A stretch of 64,000 bases of DNA, taken from contig JALMLS010000612.1 in assembly GCA_038496445.1 (NCBI GenBank), positions 496,001 to 560,000 on the forward strand. The letters are read 5' to 3'. Origin of the DNA: Trichosphaerium sp. ATCC 40318. Lineage: Eukaryota > Discosea > Flabellinia > Trichosidae. The notes under the pieces were generated by a model. That model worked only from the letters and a program-made list of their open reading frames with translations, searched no databases and was not told where the DNA came from. Both the position numbers and the translations under genes were made by a program. Shown one piece after another: positions 34,465 to 46,768 of the stretch; position 1 is the stretch's first letter, and each line of letters opens with the position of its first letter.

Positions 34465-34724
34465 AACGATTGACTAGTACTTTATTGTCTATACAAGCCA
34501 CCTACGCGTTAACAAGATAAGTGCCTAAACGTAAATTTAGCAAAACGAGGCGAACAACTTATCGCAATCGCGCTTAAGTCGACACGCATGTCAACTGTCG
34601 CGAAACAATAAACTACGACGCATAGCAACAACACGCAAACGCCGGAATTAAGTAAAGATGAACATTTCACATTGTGTGCGCTACTGCACATCCTCACGAC
34701 AGCACGACATAGACAACACCTCCT
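34465..34724. promoter_or_regulatory. 260-bp divergent promoter between SMYD and alpha-actinin
   Basis: The two start codons face away from each other across 260 bp, so both promoters must lie here or overlap. No TATA box is obvious. Confidence 0.5.
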
Positions 34725-37302
34725 ATGACCGAAGAACAAGTAGATAAGAAGACAGCATGGATTAGAGCTCAAAAGAGAGTGCGTAAACTGCTTTCATTTA
34801 CAAGTCTTCTATTCAAGCTCCGTGAGCGCTGTTTAGTAGCGCATTCGTCTCCAACAGCGTTTCTAAGTGCTTTTAGACCTTCTCTCGCTGGTTCACCTCT
34901 CAACTGAAGAGAAAAGGCTACAAAGCAGTCACTGATGTAGTAGAAGACCTAGACACTGGTACGAAACCGAGACCGTTATAACCTTGTGTACTTTTTCCAT
35001 CGAACGTATCTGCCAACGCTTCAGAGTTTTGTTTACAAAATGTGTTTGTGTTTTTTGGAAAAAAAACTAATATAGCGCCATAGGTATCAAGATAATGGAA
35101 CTGTGTAATGCTCTTTATGATACACCTATTCCTAAACATAGCAAGAACCCAAAAATCCGTGCTCAAAAACTTGACAACTTGGTTCAAGCCTTCAAGTGTT
35201 TGGAAAGCAGTGGTATTAGTACCATTAACTACTCACTTGTTGGACCTCATAATCTCTGTAACAAGGACGAAAATTTGGTGCGTTCTTTCCATGTATTAAT
35301 GGAGTTCTTATCGAATATATTTTAGATACTTGGTGTCGTTTGGGGTATTATCCTTGATTACCAAATTAAGGGTATTTCTGTTGATGGCACGTGATAAAAT
35401 TTTTTCAAACCATTTCGGACTTGAGGAGTTCTTGTTTTATTTTTGTTCCCTGACATTTATTTAGAGCTCACCGCAAAGGAGGGTCTACTATTATGGTGTC
35501 AACAAGTTACAAAGGACTATGATAATGTTGATGTGAAGAACTTTAGCACTAGGTAACAACGCAATTTCCTTTTTTTTTTTCGCAGTTTTTTTACAAATGA
35601 CGTTATTGTTGACTCTATAATATTTTAGTTTCAAAGATGGTTTAGCTTTCAATGCTATCATTCACCACTTTGCGCCAAACTTGATTGACTACAGCAACAT
35701 GTCTTGTGTGCGTAACCTAAAACAAACTTTTCGATCTTAAAAGTCTTTTTGTGATTTCGCCTAACACCTATCAGGATGATGTAGAAAATAACATCAACAA
35801 TGCATTAACTGTAGCCGAAGATAACTTTGATATTCCTCGTCTACTAGAACCAGAGGTACTTTCACAAAAAACCGTTTTTTTATTGGATTTAACCTTCGTT
35901 GTTAGGATCTTATGGTAGACGTCCCAGATGAGAAGGCTGTACGTTTTTTTAACAATTAGATGCTCTAGGATATATCTAAGTCTTATAATTTGTCATAGGT
36001 TATGACCTACATTTCTGAGTACTACCATAAAGTGCGTAGATTTAACGAGTTTTTTCGCAGTTCGATTTTTTTTGTGCTTACAGTTTTTTCAAGTTCTCTG
36101 AGTTGGAACAAAACCAAGCTTACACCAACCGCGTTCGTCGTTTCTTGGAGTTAGCGCGTTCTGTTGAAGAACTTCGTGAGTTCTACAATAACCACAGTGT
36201 CCCTTTTGTAAACTGGTGTGCTGAAAAAATTGAGGAATTGAATGCTCCTACTGGTGATACAACAGAGGAGATAAGAGTAAGTTTCCACTAATTTTTGTTA
36301 TTACTTCTTCGATATGCTACATACATATGCCTTTTACTCACCAATGATCGTTTTATAGGCTGCCTTGAGCAAACTGTTGGAATGGCGTTCAAAAGAAAAA
36401 GCAGCAAAAGTAGCAACAAAATATGAATTACTTGGAAAGTATCATACACTGGACGCTCTTATCCAAACAGTACGTCTTTTATTTAATATTAAAAACGATG
36501 AACTGTAATTAACAAAACGATATAGAACCAATTCAAGTCATACACTGCACCTGATGGTAAGTTTAAAAAAACTTGAAGTCCCTTGCATTTTTTCTTATTT
36601 TATTCTTAAGGCGCTGACACTGAAACTATCGAGAAACTTTGGGATCAAGTTGATGCTGCTGATAAAGCAAGATCTGCTTCTCTTGGAGAAAAATTCAAAG
36701 AGTACAAATATTCATTTTTCTTAGTGGCGTGTTGCTGATAAATATCATAGAAATGTTCGCGCTATCTTTAAGAAATTTGACAAGTCCAAAGATGGATTCC
36801 TAAACATTGTCGAATTTAAGGCCGTCCTTACCAGTCTCGGCTGTAAACTATCTGTATGAGCTAATTGTTGTATCTTATAAGTGCTAAGTATATTGTATAG
36901 GACAGCGAAGTAGCATTGGTATTCGAACGTGTTGATGTAGACGGTGACGGAAACAAAGTAAGTTCCTTTTTTTTCTAAACTATTCTTGGTACTCATATTC
37001 TTTGTAGTTGATCTCATTGCAAGAGTTTGAAGATTACATGGTCAACGAATATGTAACATTGGATACTAAAGATGATATCATCAGAGCGTTCAAACAAGTC
37101 GCCAAAAACAAGGTAAATCAAAACAAAAAAAAAGTGACTCTTTGAATGTTGACACGTTTTTTAGGATATTGTACTTGCCAGTGATTTGCAAGGTATTGAT
37201 CCTCCACTCGACCAAGACTTAATCGCTTGGGCTACAAGCACTATGCCTTCAAGTGGTGAAGGAAACGATTATTCTACATACGTATCAGCTCAATTCGACT
37301 AA
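34725..37302 (+). CDS. short alpha-actinin
   Basis: About 520 residues over some 17 exons. Two calponin-homology domains form the actin-binding head: TFSRWFTSQLKRKG, GIKIMELCNALYD and ILGVVWGIILDYQI in the first; LTAKEGLLLWCQQ and FKDGLAFNAIIHHFAP in the second. The rod from about 240 to 390 is only about 150 residues, space for a single spectrin-like repeat, against four in animals. It is followed by EF-hands: FKKFDKSKDGFLNIVEF and FERVDVDGDGNKLISLQEF keep the Asp/Asn ligands, so at least these probably bind calcium. The protein cross-links actin filaments as an antiparallel dimer; a one-repeat rod would hold them close. Confidence 0.9.
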
Positions 37303-37500
37303 AATAGATTAAATTGTTACTTGTCTTCCTAAAATAAACTTTGAGTGCATGTCAACTTGATTTTATAGCGTAGTTTACATTTGATTGTATTATATATCCC
37401 GTTTGACGTAGTTTAGAGCGTTTTTGAGCCTTATGCGCAAATTAAGTGAAGGTTTTCAGAAAAGAAACCTAAAATTACTTAAACTTGTCATTTAGGAGTT

Positions 37501-38073
37501 ATGGCAGTAGCTGCTGTGGCCATTATTGGCAAAGCAAATAACCCACTGTATATAAAGTCGTTACGGAACGATGCTGGATTACAATTTCACCATATTGTCC
37601 ATACGTCGTTGGATGTTATAGAAGAATCAAGTACATAGCGTAAAACGCTATTATTTTATGCTTACGCTGTTTTTAGTTGACAAAACACGCGGCTCTGCCT
37701 CAGGTAGCTTAGCCGCTAATTTTTTAGGCATGCTGTACCCCACACAAGAGTATAAAGTGTATGGCTACCTTACAAGCACTTTGATCAAGTTTGTTTTGGT
37801 TCTTGATTATAGTTGCCCAGCGCGCGATGCAGAGACTAAATCGGTGCGTTTGGAAACGTAGACAATTTAACTGGGGTGGTTTTCAGAAAAATCTGCTTGA
37901 AAAGGATTTAACGCTTCAAATACGCGTTTTTAACTAACCACTATTAGTTTTTTACAAGATTACACCGTTTATACGCTGACGTTGTATGTAACCCGTTTTA
38001 CACACTTGATTCTAGCATTCAATCGCCGGCATTTGAACGACAACTTGATCAACTACTAGCCAAAGGTCTTTAA
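37501..38073 (+). CDS. TRAPPC2L: TRAPP complex subunit TRAPPC2L
   Basis: Exons 37501-37630, 37677-37843 and 37948-38073 give exactly 140 residues, the length of the human protein. Landmarks are IIGKANNPLYIKSL near the start, FHHIVHTSLDVIEE, MLYPTQEYKVYGYLT in the middle and YADVVCNPFYTLDSSIQSPAFE near the end, all typical of the longin-like sedlin/TRAPPC2L fold. TRAPP tethers vesicles and activates Rab1-type GTPases at the Golgi. A partial inverted copy of exon 1 lies just downstream at 38141-38217. Confidence 0.93.
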
Positions 38074-38140
38074 ACTCTGTTTCACAAACCCCATTAACCA
38101 CTGTACATTTTATCAATAAACCTAAAAATACAAGCTCAAC

Positions 38141-38217
38141 ATGTACTTGATTCGTCTATAACATCCAACGACGTATGGTGAATATGGTGAAATTGTAATC
38201 CAGCATCATTCCGTAAC
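38141..38217 (-). pseudogene. inverted partial copy of TRAPPC2L exon 1
   Basis: Positions 38141-38217, read on the minus strand, match 37560-37636 with only a few changes (for example TTCACC for TTGTCC). The copy runs past the exon end into the first bases of the intron (gtacat), so it came from DNA, not a spliced transcript. It has no start, no further exons and no use as a gene. Confidence 0.85.
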
Positions 38218-38395
38218 TGAGTTTGTAACTCAAGATAAACTAGACATCGGACATAACTTCGATCCTAACTATGAAACTGCCGCGAAACGCACGTGTGCTT
38301 TCTGAAATCTCGAGGTTTTTCAAACGCTGTAATATCAATAGTTCCAAGACAACTTTTTTTCCACACTTTTTACTTGAAGTTTAAATCACAAGAGT

Positions 38396-40429
38396 GTAGC
38401 GTAAAATACAAGAGGTCCAAATACATTATCTATTTGACTTGTTATACCCTCATAAACTGATGTCATTACAACTGCAATGACTATATTTACCTATCGAGAC
38501 CAATAAGTTCTCTTAAACATAATATAAGGCGACATACCTGTAAGGCTTGTACGTATCCCAGCCGGTTAAACAGCGTGATCATCGCTAATACGGATAATGC
38601 TGCAGCTATTGATCCTTCGAGTGTTTTGGAAGATCCTCTCCTCCATGAAGTACGACCTATCTGCATACCAACAACACAAGCCTACAATATCTTTAGGAAC
38701 AAAGTATATAAACCCAACTTTTTGTACCATTGTATCTCCAACTGCAAGTTGAAGGACACCCGACATAACTAACATCTTGCTACCCACCCCGCCATTTATT
38801 ACTATTGGTATCGCACAACCAATAAGAAGATATAGAGGGGTTACCTAAGTAATAAATAAATATCCACAAAAGACCAAAAACCTTGTGCATTTTCCATTAT
38901 CACAGCTAAATTACGTACAATTATTGGCCCATTATCTCGACTATCAATGTAATCCCTTAGTATAGAATGTATTTGAGATCTTAGTTTTGTCACAGATGCG
39001 TAGGAGATGTTTACAGATAAGAATAGGATGATTGAAACTGTAAATGGTAATACGAGGTATTGAGCATTACCTTGTATAATAGGTGGTACAAACATACTCC
39101 CAACAAATACATGAAACACCTACCAACAGTTTTAACATATAGCACAGAAAAGGATAGACAAAAGGAGCCAAAGCATAGTTGTTTTGACTAGGATAGAGTT
39201 TTTTTGGTAATCCAAGTTCGTACCTTACGTTGCCAAGCAGGGTTATTCTTAATTCTCATCAAGTGCTTATTTGAGGATATTATAAAGAATGTAATACACA
39301 CCAATGTTACTATCCAGTTAACGTGCGTATAAATCATGCTTTTAGGACTGCTTATAAAGTAGACATAAACCAACCTACATAGGAAAAAAATAAGGCAAAT
39401 GGTTCAACGAAAAAAGCTAATAGTACCTTTGTGGTATTCCTTGTATAATACTCAGCGCCAAGCAAGATACGACTGTGATTGTGAAAGTAACCACGCGTAC
39501 ATTCTTTGGTAGTAGGAATGAACTGACTATATACAAGACTGCCAAAGCTGACCACAACACTATTATTTGTCGTGCAATTCCCAAGATAGAAGTTGTAGGA
39601 CCATACTCGTATGTAAGAATACAATAACTCAAAGACCATGATATACCACTCAAAGAGAGCATGAATTCGCCAAGTGTAAACGATGACATTATACCACTTT
39701 TAAAGAATATGATGCAACTACATGCCCACGTAGCGAATAAAACTATAATGAACGTTTTATCTAAGCAAATCATGTTAAAAAAAATCACGTGGTGAAATGT
39801 ATTTCTAAGTCAGTACCCACATCCACAAGATATAAGTAACCACTGGCAATGGAGAATAATAGACAAGGCATTGCTTTAAGTAACTTTTTTACAGTCACGT
39901 GCTATAAATCACGTGAGCATGAACAGCAACATCAAAAAAACTTGTACTTGAATGTCAAGAAGTAGAATATAACTTAATATTGTAGATAGGATTGTGGCGG
40001 CCATACCAAGGCGAGTGTACGGAGATGGAGGTAACATGTATGCTGCACAACTTAAAGGATTTAGTTTTAACCACTTCACGGTGACAAAGAGCGCTATAGC
40101 GCTGTTTTGGGACACGGAATAACTGTATGTTTATGACGCACGTTAAAGCGAGTGAACCTGCCCAAAGGCATTCCCTTGTAATTTTTCTACGCATATTTAG
40201 ACGACTTACGCCGTTTAATGTACCTCAAGCCGAATTTCAACCGTGAAATTGGTTGTACTAGTATTTCCCAAAACCATAGTGATGTTATTAAACTAATAAT
40301 AGCCATAGTACGCTTATCCCGAAGTTGGTGTTGAAATGATGCAGTTGTACGCAAATATAGCGTGTATAAGCTGAAGATGCTCCAATACAATCCATATACA
40401 AAGGCATCATTACAAGTAAGCGCTGGCAT
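38396..40429 (-). CDS. dolichol kinase
   Basis: A multi-exon polytopic membrane protein on the minus strand starting MPALTCNDAFVYGLYW at 40429. About a dozen hydrophobic segments run through it. Near the C-terminus is the kinase signature LQLAVGDTMACVVGMQIG...WRRGSSKTLEGSIAAALSV, matching the G-D-x-x-A/S-x-x-G and K-T-x-E-G pattern of SEC59/DOLK that binds CTP. The last exon, VYEGITSQIDNVFGPLVFYATLL, also fits the family. The enzyme uses CTP to phosphorylate dolichol in the ER, feeding N-glycosylation, C-mannosylation and GPI anchor synthesis. That links functionally to the GPI-tailed proteins in this window. Internal exon borders are partly estimated. Confidence 0.85.
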
Positions 40430-40653
40430 GGCTAGTTTGCCAAAAGGCAGCTGAACAAGTCGCGTAGAATAAAAATGACTTGGAGAAGTTCACTTAACAG
40501 GACATTGACGTTGACTTGTAACTCAAAACGAAATTTGAGTACTAGCCACTTAAAAGTTACTATCTACGCTATCATTTTACCCAGTGCTGACAAATTGTTT
40601 ATCGTATGTAACAGGTAGTAATTATCATTTCGGGGGTTTTTTGTTGGTACAGT

Positions 40654-42105
40654 TTATGCGTTCTTCTTGCCTTCTTTTAGCATTTTAAGGTATTCTCTTT
40701 TATCCTTATATGAAGCTTGTATAGTGGTAACACCAAGTGCTTCATTGATAAGCTATAATGCCAGTTATTTACCATGTAACAATAAGGTCTTAATGTGTAA
40801 GAAAAGTACCTTTTGTACATTTGCTGCATAGAGCTTTGGATCATTCTTCTCCTCTTCTGAAGGGTAATATACTGGTAAGTATGTAATCTCAACATAGTTT
40901 GTGAACTGCGTAAGGCAGAAAAATGCGTGTTCAACGGCACCAATAGCATCTAGAGTTGGAGAAAAATGTGTGCAAGCATATCTACCAAAAATAATTATTT
41001 TCTGTTAGAAAGGAGCTAATATTATTACCTTGTGGCAATTGGTTTAACTGGATGACCACCTACAAATGCACCACTTCTGAATGGAACTGAACTAGGTTAG
41101 TAGAATACAATAACGATATTTTTTCAGAGCTATTAGTTCACAGAACCAGACTTCAAATTCTCGACTCCATGACGTACTGGTGTATTCTCCGTTTGTTGTG
41201 GTGCCTTCTGGGAATATAACAAGAGGTCTTCCATCTAAAAATAATGCGTCATTACAAAGTTTCTACGTGACAAACTTGAACATGTTACAAACCTTTGACC
41301 TTTCCGCGAGCAGTAATCTGTTCTGTTATGCTGGCACCTTTAGTAGTAGCTTTACCTCCAGCACGTCTATTCTCATCAACGTAAATAGATCCCCAAACAT
41401 CTGCCAAATATCCTATCAACCATACTTTGGAAACAGCAGCCTTTAATGTCACGTGTCAAAAATAATTGGTTCTTCAAAACAAAAATAGAATTTATGTACC
41501 TTTGACACGAATCCAGGTACCACTTCAGCAAGTCCCATCATGAGAAGAATATCCCATTCAGCCGTGTGGTTCATTACTATTATATTTGCACGTCCATGTG
41601 GACCATCGCACTTGTGATTAGGTTAGAGTTTTTTTGTAAGAGCAGAATGATGCATACAGACTTATCACCATGTTCTTCGATATGAAATACATAGCGCAGC
41701 CACAGGCGCACCAGTGGTGATGATATGTACGAGAAATACTTTCTACGCCATGCTGGTATTCTAGCGACAAAATAAGGCTTTCGAACAACAATGATGGACT
41801 TTCAAGCCGTTATTATACGCACCCTTTGCTAATATCGCAACCAAGCATAACTACGCGTATGTAGGTGCAATACCAACAGCATAATACAAATCCAGCCATG
41901 AACCGTATTGGTAAGATAAATATAGTACAAATAATAATCTACAACATTGTTATGGCATCTACAAGCCTACAGGCGTTCGACTCACCTTAATCACCTCGTA
42001 AAGCGTCCATCCATGAGGCTTGAACCTAACAAACGGGTGGAACCTCTCAGGGAGGCCTTTCTTGTTTGCGACTTTGATTGGGTGTTCCCGTGGTATATGT
42101 GACAT
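40654..42105 (-). CDS. PlsC-type lysophospholipid acyltransferase
   Basis: A minus-strand, multi-exon gene starting MSHIPREHPIKVANKK. It keeps the acyltransferase motifs: VMNHTAEWDILLMM (the NHxxxxD catalytic site), then VWGSIYVDENR and FPEGTTTNGEY (FPEGT, phosphate binding). The C-terminus is short and basic (KEGKKNA). These enzymes acylate lysophosphatidic acid or other lysophospholipids at the ER membrane; the LPCAT/LPEAT branch is possible from the EGTTTNG string, but the substrate is not settled. No EF-hand was seen. Its start lies 119 bp from that of AP-2 mu on the opposite strand. Confidence 0.82.
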
Positions 42106-42224
42106 CCTTGGTACGTTTTCACGTTAACGAACGCGTTGTGAAGTGTGTCAGGTGTTTTGTTGTGGTTTAAATTAAGTCACTTGTTGAATTGTTTTTATTT
42201 GCACACAATTGTACATAACAAGCC

Positions 42225-44324
42225 ATGCCCATTAGCGGTATATTTATTTTAAACACCAAAGGCGACACGCTGATAACAAAATTTTATCGCGATGATGTGA
42301 CGTGCGTATTTGTACCTATTAGTGTTATAACAGTGTTGTAAGCTATTTTGCAAAATACTGACTTGTACGTAAGGACATTTCGTGGTGCAGCTGAAGTATT
42401 TCGTTTAAAGGTGGTAACATCAAAGGACGTGCGTTCTCCGGTGCTCACAGTAGCAAATACGACCTTTTGCCACATCAAGATCGGAGATCTGTTTGTTGTA
42501 GCTGTTACAGCTTCAAACTTAAACGTTGCAATGGCCTTCGAAATCTTGTATCGTTTTTCGAATATCTGCTACCAATACTTTGGGCAAAAGTTTACGCACA
42601 CTGAAATCAAAGCAAATTACTCTCTTGTCCTTGAAATACTCGAAGGTGAGCGAATGACGCTAATTACGGGCTTATCGAAAGTTTTTTTGTACAAATCAAA
42701 CCGTTTTTATTGAAAAACTTTGTATTTAGAAATTATGGACAATGGATACCCTCAGACATCTGATATTGATTCATTGAGAGCTCTAGTACTACAAAAAAAC
42801 AAATTAGGTGGTAAAAAGGTAAATGACAGACCTGTCGATTGGAGTGACATAAAACTGATTTATTCGTTTTTACTCATTTTTGATTTTTTTTTAGATTAAA
42901 GAAAAAGACCTTCATAGTCGTATTTCTCAAGCAACTGGTGCTATACCTTGGAGAAGAGAGGGCATAGTTTACACTAAGAATGAGTTATTCATTGACGTTG
43001 TTGAGAGTATTGATTTATTGGTGTCACAAGATAGTATGCTTTTCTCCTTCACTTAATTGTTTAAATTTAATGCATTTTCTGACCTCTGTTATAGACGAGA
43101 TTTTGAATGTTGCTGTCGCTGGACAAATTTTAATGCGTACTCGCTTGTCAGGTACACTTTTTTCTTGGTTTTACTGTTTTCTTCATAATTCTCTTGTCTG
43201 ATCCTTTGTAAGGCAAACCTGAATGTATATTTGGTATGAATGATACATTGACATTGAATTCTGAACAAGGAAAAGCACATCGTGAGCAATCTGGTGCAAT
43301 GTATGAGTTTCCGTGGTTTTTTTTGGAATTTTGAATGAAAAATGAACTAAAAATGTTTTGTAGGCCTAGTGGAGGTGTAGAGCTTGATGATGTTACATTC
43401 CATCAATGTGTTAACCTAGCAAAATTTGAAAGCGAATCAACTATTAGTTTTATTCCTCCAGATGGAGCCTTTGAACTCATGAGGTACTGGTTGTTGAAAG
43501 AAGTTTTTACCAAATTTGAATCTATTTCTAAAGTTTTTTTGTTTAGATACCGCTATACAGAGCTTGTCAAGAAAAATTTACCTTTCAGAATAATTTCTAA
43601 TATAAGAGAAGTTGGAACGTACGTTGAGGAATAGTTTGTTTGTGTTCAAATATGGAAGAGAATATTTAATGATGTTTTACTTTAGAACAAAAGTTGAAGT
43701 ACAAATCACTGTCAAGTCTACATTCGATAGCAAGACTGAGGCTTTGAATATTACAATATTTGTACCAACACCAGATAACACTGCCATATGTAGATGCCAG
43801 GTTGTTCAGGTGCGTAGTAACAAAGAAAAAACGAAAAAAGAAAAATTGCCTAAATTTTCTTCTTTTTTGACATACTTGATTTAATCATCTATTAGGGTCC
43901 AGGTAAAGCTAAATATAAAGCAGAAGAAGGAGGTATTGTATGGAAGTACGTTACTACTCTACACCACGCATATTTGAGTCCATTGAACAACTTTTATTAA
44001 ATTGTTATGATAGGATGAAACGGTTCCCTGGATGTCGTCAGTTTGTAATGCGTGGCGTTGTCGAACTTATAAATACAAATAATAGTGATGAACGTCGTGC
44101 TTGGTCACGACCACCAATTAGAATGACATTTAACGTACCTGGATTTGCTGCTTCTGGGTTACAAACAAAGTTTGTTAAAGTAATCGAAAAAAGCGGATAC
44201 CACACAACCAGGGTACGCTACCTTATTTTTAATCTTTTCATATATTTTTTGACACATTGATTAACTATATGCTTAGTGGGTGCGATATTTAACAAAGTCA
44301 GGAAACTATCAAATCCGAATGTAA
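42225..44324 (+). CDS. AP2M1: clathrin adaptor AP-2 mu subunit
   Basis: About nine exons, starting 42225-42301 and 42374-42645. The N-terminal longin part has [22 protein letters not shown] and [13 protein letters not shown]; then DNGYPQTSD and [22 protein letters not shown] as in AP mu chains. The C-terminal domain has [37 protein letters not shown] and the terminal [15 protein letters not shown]. Among mu chains the closest by eye is AP-2, which binds Tyr-based sorting signals at the plasma membrane for endocytosis. AP-1 mu is less likely because its middle and end differ. Exon 1 splices at AC|gtgcgt. Confidence 0.93.
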
Positions 44325-44588
44325 GAACAAACCAAGAAACTTTACAAAAAAAAAAAAAGTGTTTAATGTACATTGTGAACGCGAAAAACACGTGGTGGTA
44401 TTTGCTTTCCACGTGTATAATAATACAAAAAAGACTGTATTCTAAAAGATGTTTGTAAAATGAATGGTTCAAACAATTCCTAAAGTAGATTTTGGTGAAA
44501 GAACAAAACCACAAAAGCCACTTTTGGGTAACTTAAGAAAAAGAGTCGGTTAAGACATTTCTACAACTACAATTGTATAAAACGCACT

Positions 44589-46039
44589 ATGGCTAATACA
44601 GGCGCAGGATCTGCTACTGATTTACGTTCTAAAGCTGGCTCAGCACAAAATTGTAACGACTTGAGTCTTGTAGACGCTCCTATTTCGAATCTGTTCCCTG
44701 TTGTCATAAACAAACAAGATATGGAACGTTTTATGCTATCTAAGGAGCAATTGGCCGATTACAAACGCGACGGTTTTTTAAAGAACATACAAGTACTCCC
44801 TGTGCCTTCGTTATATTGTATTTAAGCATGTGAATAGGTATTAACCGAGTCACAATGCGACAAAATGCTTGAAGCGCTAGAAATTCTAAAAGACCCAAAT
44901 CACCCTTCCTTTCCGCTTTGGTACCTTCAATACACCGTAAACACAAACTCTAATGACATGACAGGCACGAATTTCACGCTAACGAAACGGGCGATCCAAA
45001 TCACGTGTTATTCCATGCATTAGGTAACTATCACGTGCTAGTACAGTTCGAGGTTTAATGGTATGTTGTAGGTGCTTGGAGAATTTCTGAGCTGTTTCAT
45101 GACATCATACGCCATCCAGCAGTTACTGTAGCTGCTTCTCAGTGTTTTGGCGTAGACGATGGTTCTAATGAATGTCAAAAAGTTAGGTTTTGGCATGACC
45201 AGCTATTCTGTAAACCACCAAAGCATGGTGCAATTGTAGCATGGCATCAGGTATGTTTTTAAGAGCGAGTCTATTTTTAAGAATAAAGTAGGATTACTCG
45301 TACTGGACAAGAACTGCTCCAATGGCGCATTTAACTGTTCATATTGCTCTCGAAGATCAGGTTAGTAAAAAGAGAAGCCCAACAAATGCAGTGACGTATT
45401 GTATAGACATTAGAAAACGGGTCTCTCCACTACGTTCCCGGTTCTCATAATTGGCCATTACTTCCAGGTTTGTTTTGAATTGAAATGGTAGTGTTATTTA
45501 TCTTATTATAGTTACTTCGAGACACTTTGATAATATGGACTCTATCATGACTGTACTCGATGAAGATCAAAAGAAGCAGTTCAAAACTGTACCAACGCTA
45601 CTAAAGGTAAACAAAGCTAATGACAAGACCGAACAAAACTTTTTGGTTGCCATTTTGTTAACCAGTTTACAGACCCTTGTGTGTAGGTTGATTAATTTAT
45701 AGTATAATATATACTTGCTTGTTGTAATCAAGTTTTGATTATTGTTTTCTTTAGAAAGGTCAAGCATCAATACATCATCCTAAACTTGTTCATGGATCTT
45801 GGGGAAACAAGTCAGATAAACAAAGAAGAGCTACTGTTGTGAATTTATTCAAAGATGGTGTTACATCCGTTACAGATGACGTTCTCTTAGAAGGTGTACC
45901 AGTCTTCAAAAAAGGCAAAAAACTAGAGGTATAGTTACTCGTCACTTTCTTTTTCAATGAATAGGAGAAGTTAATTAATCTTATTTTTTTTAAGGGTCAA
46001 TTCTTTCCGTTGGTTTTTGATCCAGCTCGTGTTGCTTAG
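44589..46039 (+). CDS. phytanoyl-CoA dioxygenase (PhyH) family Fe(II)/2-oxoglutarate oxygenase
   Basis: About eight exons give roughly 330 residues. Start [12 protein letters not shown]; then [10 protein letters not shown], typical of PhyH proteins. The iron site is H-x-D in AWHQDYSYW plus a distal His in [13 protein letters not shown], with Arg nearby for 2-oxoglutarate. [11 protein letters not shown] lies between them. Family members hydroxylate fatty acyl-CoA or small metabolites; the substrate here cannot be read. There is no clear peroxisomal signal at the C-terminus (ends ARVA) and no signal peptide. An intron at about 44922 must be removed to give [14 protein letters not shown] in frame. 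Confidence 0.85.
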
Positions 46040-46297
46040 ATATAACAGACTTTTTTACCCAACACTCTATATAATAGTTTACAGTGTATAACCATTTACT
46101 TGTATCTCTAGTCAAATACTTTGCCATTACTAAATTTTTTGTCACAATTTTCTTATTGTCCAGATACTTATTTTGGATTACACGTCCTCTTTGGTGTTAA
46201 GCTTAACATGTGTTTTGTTTATTTTGAGCTACTCCATACACGAAATGGTTTTAGATTTCTTTGATTATTGTTTGTTGGTAAATTAAAGGTGTCACCT

Positions 46298-46721
46298 TGA
46301 ATTGGCAGCGTTATCTGCACTGACACTGAATGGGTTAAGGAATATTATGGCCTTTGCGATATTTTGACAGATATTCTGAGCTATGAATAAGCGTCAAATT
46401 GCTCGTGATAAAAAAGAGGCAGATCCTAGTATAGAAGTACGTGTTATTGGGTTGTTGAAATTATGTTTGTTTTGTGTTTTGTTCTTTTACCAAATTGTAG
46501 GTCGACTCATTTTGAACAATATGCTCACTTGATATCTAATAAAGAATGTTATGATAGACACTTTACAGACATTGTTGTCTACAGTTACAGTAGCCAATTG
46601 GCTATGCCTGAGGTAAAAATTGACGTGGCAACTAATTATGCCAACAAAAGCTAACTGTCTTTCTTTTGTAGAAACTAGAATGGATGAAGATGATCTCTTG
46701 GAAATGTATTGTCAACATCGT
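46298..46721 (+). pseudogene. inverted, decayed fragment of the SMYD gene
   Basis: This segment matches the minus strand of the SMYD gene (exon and intron sequence from about 33580 to 33130) but lies on the plus strand. It has deletions (about 14 bp missing around 46355-46372, others later), so the frame is broken. Introns are copied too, so it is a DNA duplication. Its right end, at the string gtcaacatcg, abuts the truncated F-box/phosphatase copy. It has no function as a protein. Confidence 0.9.
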
Positions 46722-46768
46722 TTAAAAGAAACCCATCAACTTATATGAAAAACCTACAACAAACATAC

